From Salegentibacter lacus (GTDB lineage Bacteria; Bacteroidota; Bacteroidia; Flavobacteriales; Flavobacteriaceae): 64,000 nucleotides of DNA. The notes beneath the pieces were generated by a model. The model was not told the DNA's origin and searched no databases. It saw only the letters and a list, made by a program, of their open reading frames with translations. Position numbers and translations under genes: made by a program. Shown piece after piece: positions 52,235-62,148 of this stretch; within the stretch, counting starts at the first letter, position 1; every line of letters begins with the position of its first letter. The stretch lies in the NCBI RefSeq assembly GCF_020164555.1, contig NZ_JAIQZB010000010.1, positions 62,001 through 126,000 of the forward strand, written 5' to 3'.

Positions 52235-52528
52235 TTAATCGGCCAGAATAATGGCTTTGTTGTCTTTCATTTCTAAAACACCACCTTTTATGGTGTAATA
52301 AAGAACATTGCTATTTGCAGAATCCTTTCTAAATTCTTCAGAAAGTTCATCGTCCAATTCTTTATTAGAGGCAGCAAGTTGAATTTTAACTTCACCTTCA
52401 ACCAATGTAGAAACTATAGGCGCGTGATTGTTCAGCATTTGAAATTCCCCATCGTGACCGGGAACTTTTACTGCATCAACATCAGCTTTAAAAACTACCG
52501 CTTCAGGAGTTACTATTTCTAAGTACAT
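52235..52528 (-). CDS. atpC: ATP synthase F1 subunit epsilon
   Basis: 97 residues. YLEIVTPEAVVFKADVDAVK and PGHDGEFQMLNNHAPIVSTL are the typical beta-sandwich of the epsilon subunit. It ends within the sandwich, lacking the C-terminal two-helix domain that inhibits ATPase in many bacteria; this short form is common in Bacteroidota. It follows atpD by 88 bases. Confidence 0.95.
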   Translation of the reverse strand: MYLEIVTPEAVVFKADVDAVKVPGHDGEFQMLNNHAPIVSTLVEGEVKIQLAASNKELDDELSEEFRKDSANSNVLYYTIKGGVLEMKDNKAIILAD

Positions 52529-52616
52529 ATTTTTTAGTTTGTGTTTACAGCTTTCGGTAACAACACAGAAATTTCTGCGTAATGTTTACCTAGAAAGAAC
52601 TGCATACTAAAATAAA

Positions 52617-54134
<1,518 letters not shown>

Positions 54135-54228
54135 TTAATTCTTTAATGTTTTCGTATTTAAAATATCTGAAACACTCAATGTAATAATTCACAATGTGTT
54201 AAAATAGAACAAGGGTATTTTCAGGCTG

Positions 54229-54236
54229 CAAAGATA
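54229..54236 (-). promoter_or_regulatory. Candidate atpD promoter
   Basis: TATCTTTG on the minus strand, about 98 bases before the start codon; matches TAnnTTTG. Confidence 0.5.
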
Positions 54237-54330
54237 GTTTTTTCTTAATAAAATCATACCTCTCTTAAAATAACTTTTTTGCTGATTCTCAAAGCCGGCA
54301 AAAATAAGTTTTAAAGCATCATTCTGAAGC

Positions 54331-54366
54331 AAAAAATCCCTCCTGAAAAAATTCAAAAGGGATTTT
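54331..54366 (-). terminator. Terminator of glmS
   Basis: AAAATCCCT / AGGGATTTT (9 bp) with a 15-base loop; on the minus strand followed by a T-tract, 28 bases after the glmS stop. Confidence 0.8.
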
Positions 54367-54393
54367 TATACTCTTATTATTTATTATGAAAGT

Positions 54394-56241
54394 TTATTCA
54401 ACCGTAACCGATTTTGCCAAATTCCTTGGCTGGTCTACATTTTTCCCGAGCATTACCGCAATATGATACGATAACAACTGAAGTGGGATAGTTGTAAGAA
54501 GCGGTGTAAGCGGTTCTAACGTTTCAGGCACCTCAATTACGTGATCGGCAAGATCGCGCACTTCGGTATCACCTTCAGTAACGATCGCGATAATTTTACC
54601 GCTTCTGGATTTTATTTCCTGAATATTACTTACCACTTTTTCGTAATGTCCTTTTTTGGTTGCAATAACCACCACTGGCATTTCTTCATCGATAAGCGCA
54701 ATTGGGCCGTGTTTCATTTCGGCAGCAGGATATCCTTCCGCGTGTATATAAGAAATCTCCTTTAACTTAAGTGCGCCTTCTAAAGCAACCGGGAAGTTAA
54801 ATCCTCTACCTAAATAAAGACAGTTTCTAGCGTCTTTATAAATATCGGCAATCATTTTTATGTGCTCATCACCTTTCAGTGCTTTTTCGATTTTTGAAGG
54901 AATACGTTCCATTTCCTGCAAATAGGTCATGAAATCTGTATTAGAGATCGTACCGTTATGTTTTGCAAGTTTTAGCGCCATTAAAGTCAACACTGTAATT
55001 TGAGTTGTAAAAGCCTTTGTTGAAGCCACACCTATTTCAGGCCCAGCGTGAGTATAAGCACCCGCGTGTGTTTCCCTGGAAATAGAAGAACCTACTACGT
55101 TACAAACTCCAAAAGCAAATGCGCCTTTTTCTTTGGCAAGTTTTATAGCCGCCATAGTATCGGCAGTTTCTCCACTTTGGGAAATAGCTATAATTACATC
55201 TTTTTCTGAAATAATAGGATTACGATACCTGAATTCTGAAGCATATTCTACTTCTACAGGAATTCTCGCAAGCTCTTCAAAAATATATTCGGCTACCAAT
55301 CCAGCGTGCCAGCTGGTACCGCAAGCAACGATAAGAATACGTTTTGCATTAGCAATACGCTCCAGGTTATCATCTACCCCGGCCATTCTTATTAAACCTT
55401 CATCCGCTAACATTCTACCGCGATAAGTATCCTTAATTGCGGTTGGTTGTTCGTAAATTTCTTTAAGCATAAAGTGCTCGTAACCACCTTTTTCTATTTG
55501 CTCAAGATTAAGTTGAAGTTCCTGAATATAAGGATCTACCAAAGTGTCATCTTTAATCTTTCTAACCTTAACCTCTTTACCTCTTCTTACCACCGCCATT
55601 TCACCGTCTTCCAGGTAAATTGCGTTGTTGGTATACTCAATAAATGGAGAGGCATCTGAAGCGATAAAAAATTCGTCTTCCCCAACTCCAATAGCTAGCG
55701 GGCTACCTAAACGTGCCACAACAATTTCATCGGGTTTGGTTTTGTTATAAACCGCAATAGCGTAAGCGCCAATTGTTTGGTTTAAGGCGATTTGTACCGC
55801 TTTTCCCAATTTAACGCCTTCGTTAATAATTACATCTTCAATAAGATTTACCAAAACCTCGGTATCGGTATCACTTTCAAAAGTATAACCACGAGTTTTT
55901 AATTCCTTTTTGAGGGCATCGTAATTTTCTATAATTCCATTATGAATAATTACAATATCTCCAGAATTTGAGTAATGCGGGTGAGAATTCACATCGTTTG
56001 GCACGCCGTGGGTTGCCCAACGTGTATGCCCAATAGCTACATTTCCATTGGTAGTTATAGTGTTTTCAAGTTTTTCTTTTAGATCGGCAACTTTCCCTTT
56101 GGTTTTACAAAGTTTAAGTTCCTCTCCATCGTAAATCGCTATCCCAGCACTATCATATCCCCGATATTCCAGTCGCTGGAGTCCTTTTAAGACAACGGGA
56201 TAAGCATCCCTATGCCCAATATATCCTACAATTCCGCACAT
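54394..56241 (-). CDS. glmS: Glutamine-fructose-6-phosphate aminotransferase (isomerizing)
   Basis: 615 residues. It makes glucosamine-6-phosphate for cell-wall and other amino-sugar synthesis. Class II glutaminase domain with nucleophile Cys2 (MCGIVGYIGHRDAYPVVLKG) and GHTRWATHG; two SIS domains (ACGTSWHAGLVAEY, AISQSGETADTMAAI, YLGRGFNFPVALEGALKLKE) and the C-terminal catalytic end QPRNLAKSVTVE. It is third in an operon behind the GT5-like and DUF4270 genes (16-base gap), linking it to envelope or polysaccharide metabolism. No riboswitch or ribozyme was seen upstream. Confidence 0.98.
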   Translation of the reverse strand: MCGIVGYIGHRDAYPVVLKGLQRLEYRGYDSAGIAIYDGEELKLCKTKGKVADLKEKLENTITTNGNVAIGHTRWATHGVPNDVNSHPHYSNSGDIVIIHNGIIENYDALKKELKTRGYTFESDTDTEVLVNLIEDVIINEGVKLGKAVQIALNQTIGAYAIAVYNKTKPDEIVVARLGSPLAIGVGEDEFFIASDASPFIEYTNNAIYLEDGEMAVVRRGKEVKVRKIKDDTLVDPYIQELQLNLEQIEKGGYEHFMLKEIYEQPTAIKDTYRGRMLADEGLIRMAGVDDNLERIANAKRILIVACGTSWHAGLVAEYIFEELARIPVEVEYASEFRYRNPIISEKDVIIAISQSGETADTMAAIKLAKEKGAFAFGVCNVVGSSISRETHAGAYTHAGPEIGVASTKAFTTQITVLTLMALKLAKHNGTISNTDFMTYLQEMERIPSKIEKALKGDEHIKMIADIYKDARNCLYLGRGFNFPVALEGALKLKEISYIHAEGYPAAEMKHGPIALIDEEMPVVVIATKKGHYEKVVSNIQEIKSRSGKIIAIVTEGDTEVRDLADHVIEVPETLEPLTPLLTTIPLQLLSYHIAVMLGKNVDQPRNLAKSVTVE

Positions 56242-56257
56242 AGTATATTGGTATTAT

Positions 56258-57826
56258 TTAATTATTAATTTCTGTATAGTAAATTCTAAGTTTTAATCTT
56301 TTTTCCTCATCATCTGAAAGGTTTCCGTGCAACACAGTTCCTTTAGGACTAATAATCCCCATTGCAGGATAGAACTTTACATTTTCAGTATTTCTAACCG
56401 CTGAGTTATTGGTGATATTAATATTTTGAGTAATAGCTAATCCTAATCTTACATTATCTGCATCGCCTTCAATAATATTAGTTACGTGCTGAGTAAGATT
56501 GAGTTTATAACGTACTCCGTTTTCATCCTCATCAATTTCCAAGGGTGTAGAGAAAGAAGTAAGCGAAGTAGATGGACTATTTTCATTACCGTCTTGCACA
56601 AAGTTCATGGCAAAACTGTAATCGGCTATAATTCTGTTATCATCTAAATTATATAAATAAAGACGTGTAGGCTGATCAATCCCACTTACAAAATCCTGAT
56701 CTACATAAAATGTAAGGTTAGCTTCGTTAATTAGCCACTCATTTTCTCTAAATGCTACTATTTGCTCTTCATTTTCAAAAAGCTCAATCACAGCCATAGT
56801 TCCTTCACCTCCATTAAGGAAAAGTTTTTCTGCTCCAGATTCTTCATTGCTTTCTTCTATAGCCTGCAACACATCTCCCGGATATTCACCTAAAAATGTA
56901 TTTACAATGGTACTTCCAAAATTCAACGCGTAACTTCTGGGGCTTCTTAGCGTTTCAATATCTCCATCATCATTGGTAGTTTCCACTTCAGTAGTATAAA
57001 AAAGCTCAATGCCAGCGTCGCCAGACTGAAGGTTAAACAACATCATTGTACCATCTTCAGCAGTTGCCTCCGCTTTAATAAACATTCCGCGCAAATAATT
57101 TTTGAAATTGTTATTATTGCTAAGCACACTAGAACCTTCCTTATCTATTATTTTCTCCTGGAAATAGTCTACCGGTAATTTAATTCTTAAAGCAGGGCCA
57201 GAACTTATAGTATCCTGCACCCCTTCATCATTTTCTTCATAAGAAACGATGGCTTGGGGAGAGGGTATAAAATTTTCATTTTCATAAATTACTTCTCCAA
57301 TAAGGTTTTGCTCAAACAAGTCTTGTTGATCTGAATAATACTTTTGACGATCTTGAAAATCGGCTTCAGGATCTAAAGTATTCAGAAAATAATTAGATTC
57401 CTGAAGTGAAATTTTAATCGGCGTATTTCCATAAACCGAATCTAAAACGTACTCTATATTTCCGTCTGTATCTAAATCTCCTTCTGTACTAAAGTAAGGA
57501 ATGGTTAAAACCACACTATCAAGCTCTGGCTCCACACCAAAAGTAGGATTATTAGTAGGCAAAGAAATCTGGCTAAGTATGCTTGCCGTAGTTTGCCCGT
57601 AAATTGGGTGATTATAAACACCAAGTAAATGGTTTCCCAGATTATTGGTTTGTACTGAGTTCAGTTTTTTACTGTAAGCAGTTACTTCAACTTCTTCCAG
57701 CTCTAGGTTACTCGGGTTTTCTATAATTTCTCCGCCAACGGTGCTATATTCATCATCACAGGCCACAAAAGCAAAAACAACAACAAATAAAGTTGCTGTT
57801 TTATACATCATTCTCATTAAATTCAT
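56258..57826 (-). CDS. DUF4270 family lipoprotein
   Basis: 522 residues. Lipoprotein signal with the lipobox in VVFAFVACDDEYSTVGGEII (Cys ~23), then a beta-rich secreted protein (YSKKLNSVQTNNLGNHLLGV, LDSVVLTIPYF, RLKLRIYYTEIN at the end). DUF4270 is widespread in Bacteroidota with no known function. It lies 12 bases after the GT5-like gene and 16 before glmS. An early second ATG is possible three codons in. A surface or periplasmic location is inferred. Confidence 0.88.
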   Translation of the reverse strand: MNLMRMMYKTATLFVVVFAFVACDDEYSTVGGEIIENPSNLELEEVEVTAYSKKLNSVQTNNLGNHLLGVYNHPIYGQTTASILSQISLPTNNPTFGVEPELDSVVLTIPYFSTEGDLDTDGNIEYVLDSVYGNTPIKISLQESNYFLNTLDPEADFQDRQKYYSDQQDLFEQNLIGEVIYENENFIPSPQAIVSYEENDEGVQDTISSGPALRIKLPVDYFQEKIIDKEGSSVLSNNNNFKNYLRGMFIKAEATAEDGTMMLFNLQSGDAGIELFYTTEVETTNDDGDIETLRSPRSYALNFGSTIVNTFLGEYPGDVLQAIEESNEESGAEKLFLNGGEGTMAVIELFENEEQIVAFRENEWLINEANLTFYVDQDFVSGIDQPTRLYLYNLDDNRIIADYSFAMNFVQDGNENSPSTSLTSFSTPLEIDEDENGVRYKLNLTQHVTNIIEGDADNVRLGLAITQNINITNNSAVRNTENVKFYPAMGIISPKGTVLHGNLSDDEEKRLKLRIYYTEINN

Positions 57827-57838
57827 TCGATAAAATTT

Positions 57839-58651
57839 CTATTCAGATAAAACTTCGTTTATGTAAAAATCCTGATAAGCCTGGCTAAATTCTTCCCTGT
57901 TTTTATACGGAAGCAAAGGCTTATTAAGCTTGCCAAGGTATTTTGAAAGATCTTCAGGAATACTTTCACCTGCAGTAATGATAGCATCTGAATGATCTGC
58001 CGCAAGCTTCATTAAATTAACGTAGTTTGGGGTTTTTAAATGTTTTATATCTTCTTTTTCCATCCCGTCATACAAAACTTTCTCCTGCATATTCTCATCT
58101 AACGTTCCTTCGAAGTCTTGATTGTATACAGAGGTAACAATTTTTGCACCACTAAATAACGGCTCATTCCCATAATAACGTCTAAGGTATAGCGGAAGCA
58201 GAGATGCCAGCCAGCCGTGAACGTGAATTATATCGGGAGACCAGTTTAATTTCTTAACGGTTTCTATTACTCCTTTGGCAAAAAAGATGGCTCGTTCGTC
58301 GTTATCATCAAACATATTGCCTTCCTCATCGGTAAGCGTAGCTTTTCTTTTAAAATAATCTTCGTTGTCAATAAAGTAAACCTGCATTCTCTCCTTTGGG
58401 ATCGAAGCTACTTTAATAATCAACGGCATATCCAGGTCATTAATCACCAAATTCATCCCCGACAGTCTTATCACTTCGTGTAACTGGTGGCGACGTTCGT
58501 TGATGTTACCAAACCGGGGCATAAAAATTCTAATTTGCCCTCCAATATTATTTACCATTTTTGCGGCTTCAAAAGACGTGGATGATATTTCGGTTTCGGG
58601 CAGGTAAGGAATAACTTCAGATGATACGTACAATATCCTCTTATCTTTCAT
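57839..58651 (-). CDS. Glycogen/starch synthase-like protein, N-terminal GT5 domain only
   Basis: 270 residues, about half of a glycogen synthase. RILYVSSEVIPYLPETEISS corresponds to the start of GT5 enzymes, but the ADP-glucose motif KxGGL is replaced by ISSTSFEAAKMVNNIGGQIR. The DIIHVHGWLASLLPLYLRRY segment and the AKIVTSVYNQDFEG block match the catalytic N-domain. The whole C-terminal Rossmann domain that binds the nucleotide sugar is missing. It may be a regulatory or moonlighting relic. Divergent from panC with a 110-base promoter region between. Confidence 0.85.
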   Translation of the reverse strand: MKDKRILYVSSEVIPYLPETEISSTSFEAAKMVNNIGGQIRIFMPRFGNINERRHQLHEVIRLSGMNLVINDLDMPLIIKVASIPKERMQVYFIDNEDYFKRKATLTDEEGNMFDDNDERAIFFAKGVIETVKKLNWSPDIIHVHGWLASLLPLYLRRYYGNEPLFSGAKIVTSVYNQDFEGTLDENMQEKVLYDGMEKEDIKHLKTPNYVNLMKLAADHSDAIITAGESIPEDLSKYLGKLNKPLLPYKNREEFSQAYQDFYINEVLSE

Positions 58652-58691
58652 AAATTGATTGCTTTAATTGCGATTGCGAACAAAAAACACG

Positions 58692-58699
58692 CAAAATTA
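58692..58699 (-). promoter_or_regulatory. Candidate promoter of the GT5-like/DUF4270/glmS operon
   Basis: TAATTTTG on the minus strand, 41 bases before the start at 58651. Confidence 0.45.
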
Positions 58700-58730
58700 C
58701 AAAAATTTATGCAGATTGCTGGTAATATAT

Positions 58731-58738
58731 TAAGTTTG
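58731..58738 (+). promoter_or_regulatory. Candidate panC promoter
   Basis: TAAGTTTG matches the -7 consensus and lies 24 bases before the panC ATG, back to back with the operon promoter at 58692. Confidence 0.5.
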
Positions 58739-58761
58739 CACGCTGTTAATTTTATAATAAA

Positions 58762-59619
58762 ATGCAGGTTTTCAAAGAAAAAACCCCTTTAAAAGCGGCG
58801 ATTAAAGCCGAAAAATCTAAAGCCAAAACCATTGGTTTGGTACCTACCATGGGTGCTTTACACCACGGCCATTTATCTTTGGTTAAACAAGCTTTACAAT
58901 CATGTGATCGGGTGATTATCAGCATCTTTGTAAACCCAACCCAATTTGACAATCCCGCCGATCTTGAGAAATATCCACGCACTTTAGAACAAGACATTAA
59001 GCTCCTGAAAGAAGCCAGTGAGAACCTCTGGGTTTTTGCTCCTACCGCGAACGAATTATACGGTGAAAACATAAGCTCTGAGCAGTTTAATTTTGACGGT
59101 TTGGAGCAAGTAATGGAAGGAAAATACCGAAACGGACATTTTGACGGCGTGGGGACCATAGTTAAAAGATTGTTTACTATCGTTGGACCACACAAAGCAT
59201 TTTTTGGTGAAAAGGACTTTCAGCAATTACAAATTATAAGAAAGTTAACCGAAAAAGCAGAACTTCCGGTAGAAATTATTGGCTGTCCTATTTTGCGAGA
59301 GGATAACGGTTTAGCAAGGAGTTCAAGAAACGAAAGGTTAAATACAGATCAGCGTGAAAAAGCTGCTTTTATTTATCAAACGCTTCTTCAAACCAGGGAA
59401 TTATTTGGCACAAAAAGTGCAGATTATATCCACGATTGGGTAACAGAGCAATTTAAAAATCATCCCGTTCTAGAATTGGAATATTTTGAAATTGCAAACA
59501 CCCAAACTTTAAAAAAAATTAACCGAAAAAGAAAAGGTAATAATTACCGCGCTTTTATAGCGGCTTATGCCGGCGATATTAGACTTATAGATAATATTGC
59601 TTTAAATAACGAAGAATAA
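58762..59619 (+). CDS. panC: Pantothenate synthetase
   Basis: 285 residues. ATP-dependent joining of pantoate and beta-alanine. The adenylate-forming motif IGLVPTMGALHHGHLSLVKQ (HHGH at 34-37), VSIFVNPTQFDNPADLEKYP (one Ile earlier), GKYRNGHFDGVGTIVKRLF and FFGEKDFQQLQIIRK, plus the KMSKS-like REDNGLARSSRNERL, all fit. First gene of panC-panD-membrane protein; panD begins 3 bases after its stop. Confidence 0.98.
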   Translation: MQVFKEKTPLKAAIKAEKSKAKTIGLVPTMGALHHGHLSLVKQALQSCDRVIISIFVNPTQFDNPADLEKYPRTLEQDIKLLKEASENLWVFAPTANELYGENISSEQFNFDGLEQVMEGKYRNGHFDGVGTIVKRLFTIVGPHKAFFGEKDFQQLQIIRKLTEKAELPVEIIGCPILREDNGLARSSRNERLNTDQREKAAFIYQTLLQTRELFGTKSADYIHDWVTEQFKNHPVLELEYFEIANTQTLKKINRKRKGNNYRAFIAAYAGDIRLIDNIALNNEE

Positions 59620-59622
59620 TCT

Positions 59623-59973
59623 ATGCAAGTTCACGTAGTAAAATCTAAAATACACAGAGTAAAAGTTACAGGCGCCGATCTAAATTATATTGGAAGCATT
59701 ACCATAGACGAGGATCTTATGGATGCTGCGAATATTATTGAAGGCGAAAAAGTTCAGATTGTAAATAATAACAATGGCGAACGTTTAGAAACTTACGTAA
59801 TCCCGGGACCAAGAAATTCTGGAGAAATTACTTTAAACGGTGCTGCGGCAAGAAAAGTTGCTAAAGGCGATATTTTAATCCTTATTGCTTATGCGATTAT
59901 GGATTTTGAAGAAGCAAAAGCATTCAAACCTTCCCTGGTTTTCCCAAACGAAGAAACCAATCTATTGAGTTAA
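59623..59973 (+). CDS. panD: Aspartate 1-decarboxylase (pyruvoyl type)
   Basis: 116 residues. Makes beta-alanine for PanC. The self-cleavage site Gly24-Ser25 lies in [13 protein letters not shown], yielding the pyruvoyl group; Lys9 and Tyr22 of the active site are in KSKIHRV and LNYIG. Also [18 protein letters not shown]. The processing factor PanZ is restricted to enterobacteria, so cleavage is probably autonomous. Directly after panC. Confidence 0.98.
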   Translation: MQVHVVKSKIHRVKVTGADLNYIGSITIDEDLMDAANIIEGEKVQIVNNNNGERLETYVIPGPRNSGEITLNGAAARKVAKGDILILIAYAIMDFEEAKAFKPSLVFPNEETNLLS

Positions 59974-59977
59974 TCAG

Positions 59978-60943
59978 TTGAAGAAAAAGATAATTAAAAT
60001 ACTCAAAATTATACTCCCATTATTATTGGGAGTTTTTTTAATCTGGTATTCTCTTAAAAGCGCCACCCCACAAGAACGGGAGGAGTTGTGGCAAAATATT
60101 TCAACGGCTAATCCGTGGTTTTTGTTACTTTCCATGCTTTTTGGAGGTCTTTCTCACCTTTCCCGCGCATACCGCTGGAAATTTATGCTTGAGCCCCTGG
60201 GCTACAAACCTAAGTTAGCCAATAGTTTTATGGCGGTGATGGCCGGATATTTGGCTAATTTTGGAATTCCGAGATCTGGAGAAGTCCTTAGAGCGGCCAG
60301 TCTTTCTACTTACGAGAAAATCCCTTTTGAAAAAGCCTTTGGGACTATTATTTCAGAAAGAATAGCCGATGTAATCGTGATGCTTAGTATAACAGCCATT
60401 ACTTTATTTCTTCAAACCGAACACCTTCTCGCTTATTTTAAAGCCAACGAAATTAACCCATTATTTAGCGTGGGAATTCTTTTAGTGCTAATATTACTCG
60501 GGGTTTTAGGACTTCAAATTATTAAGAGATCTCAACTTTCTTTCCTGGTTCGCATTAGAAAAATGGCTAGGGGCCTTCTGGAAGGAATGCGTAGTATTTT
60601 AAGAATGAAACAAAAATGGGCGTTTATATTTCACACCCTCTTTATCTGGCTGATGTATATTCTTATGTTCTACGTGATTGTATTTTCAATACCTGGACTT
60701 GACAATACTGAATTTTCAATAATAATGGCAGCATTTGTTGTAGGTTCTTTTGCTATTTCTGCAACAAATGGTGGAATTGGTGTTTACCCCGTTGCAATTG
60801 GTGCAATCCTGATGCTTTTTGGTATTTCTAAACAAAGTGGCGAAGCTTTTGGCTGGCTTACCTGGGGAACGCAAACCGTGCTGGTATTGATTCTAGGCGG
60901 ACTTTCCTTCATATTTCTTCCTATTTTCAACCGTCAAAAATAA
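59978..60943 (+). CDS. YbhN/lysylphosphatidylglycerol-synthase-TM family membrane protein
   Basis: 321 residues with about eight helices; the block LSRAYRWKFMLEPLGYKPKL and MAGYLANFGIPRSGEVLRAA are signatures of the UPF0104/LPG_synthase_TM family, which may act as lipid flippases. The start is TTG at 59978, 4 bases after panD; the next in-frame Met is ~50 codons in and would remove the first helix. It is a common third gene after panC-panD in flavobacteria. Confidence 0.9.
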   Translation: MKKKIIKILKIILPLLLGVFLIWYSLKSATPQEREELWQNISTANPWFLLLSMLFGGLSHLSRAYRWKFMLEPLGYKPKLANSFMAVMAGYLANFGIPRSGEVLRAASLSTYEKIPFEKAFGTIISERIADVIVMLSITAITLFLQTEHLLAYFKANEINPLFSVGILLVLILLGVLGLQIIKRSQLSFLVRIRKMARGLLEGMRSILRMKQKWAFIFHTLFIWLMYILMFYVIVFSIPGLDNTEFSIIMAAFVVGSFAISATNGGIGVYPVAIGAILMLFGISKQSGEAFGWLTWGTQTVLVLILGGLSFIFLPIFNRQK

Positions 60944-60980
60944 TATATATCTTGTGTAGGTTAAACAAAACCTAACACCT

Positions 60981-62129
60981 ATGGTAAAAAAATTACTAAT
61001 TTTTGTGCTGCTAGTGGCCCCGCTACTAAGTTCAGCACAAACTCTTTACGAAACGATTTCTTCCGAAAAGCTCGGTGAAACAAGGGAAATCAAAATTCAA
61101 CTCCCACGAAATTACGAGGAAAATACAGCAAAAACCTATCCGGTGATCCTGGTACTGGATGGTGACTACCTGTTTGAACCTATGGCAGGCAACGTAGATT
61201 ATTCTTCTTATTGGGAAGATGCGCCCGAAATGATTGTCGTAGGCATCAACCAAAGTAAAACCCGAATGGACGACGCTTATTACGATGAGCGAAACTTTCT
61301 TCCGGCAGATAAAGGCGCAGCCTTTTTTGAATTCCTGGGAATGGAACTTATGCAGCATTTAGATACTAAATATCGAACTGCCGATTTTAGGGTAATCGTG
61401 GGGCACGATTATACCGCGAATTTTATTAATTATTATTTACTGAAACCCGACCCTATTTTTGACGGCTACATCAATCTTAGTCCAGATTTAGCGCCACCAA
61501 TGGCAGATCGCATCAGCAGTAATCTGGCTAAATCTGAAACTAAAAAGTGGATTTATCTGGCTACAGGTACCGCTGATATTCCACAGTTAAAAAAGGGAAT
61601 TGAAGATTTAAACTCTCAGCTTGCTGCTATAGAAAACGATTTGGTAACTTATAAATTCGATAATTTTGAAAACGCCACACATTATTCCCTGGTAGGAAAA
61701 GCAATACCTTCTGCCTTAGAAAGTATGTTCAGCGTTTACCGGCCTATTAGTCAAAAAGATTACAACGAGCTTTTATTACAAACTTCGGTATCCTCAGTTG
61801 AGTTTTTAACTGATAAATATGAAAGCATCAACGAGCTTTTTAATATTCAGAAAAAAATAAGGTTAGAGGATTTTATAGCTGTTCATAATGCTATTGAAAA
61901 AACAAGACGCTGGGACGATTATAAAGGTTTAAGCGAATTGGCCTACGATAATTATCCGGGTACAATGTTGGGAACTTTTTTTGAGGCCCGTTATGAAGAA
62001 GAAACCGGAAATCCGAAAAAAGCAATGCGTACCTATCAAAATGCATACGGGCAGGAAAAAATTGCATTTTTAGATACCGATTTTATGCTCGCTAAAGCCG
62101 ATGCAATTAAAAAAGATTTCGGTTATTAG
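60981..62129 (+). CDS. Secreted esterase-like alpha/beta-hydrolase with Asp at the nucleophile position
   Basis: 382 residues. Signal peptide ~1-20 (LLSSAQ). The esterase-D-like core has YPVILVLDGDYLFEPMAG, MIVVGINQSKTRMDDAYYDE, and the nucleophile elbow VIVGHDYTANFINYYL where GHSxGG is expected: the Ser is Asp. A candidate His is in NATHYSLVGKAIPSAL. The C-terminal ~110 residues form a helical (TPR-like) tail. So it is either an unusual hydrolase or a binding protein. radA follows by 19 bases. Confidence 0.85.
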   Translation: MVKKLLIFVLLVAPLLSSAQTLYETISSEKLGETREIKIQLPRNYEENTAKTYPVILVLDGDYLFEPMAGNVDYSSYWEDAPEMIVVGINQSKTRMDDAYYDERNFLPADKGAAFFEFLGMELMQHLDTKYRTADFRVIVGHDYTANFINYYLLKPDPIFDGYINLSPDLAPPMADRISSNLAKSETKKWIYLATGTADIPQLKKGIEDLNSQLAAIENDLVTYKFDNFENATHYSLVGKAIPSALESMFSVYRPISQKDYNELLLQTSVSSVEFLTDKYESINELFNIQKKIRLEDFIAVHNAIEKTRRWDDYKGLSELAYDNYPGTMLGTFFEARYEEETGNPKKAMRTYQNAYGQEKIAFLDTDFMLAKADAIKKDFGY

Positions 62130-62148
62130 CAGGAAAAATCCAAGCTAA

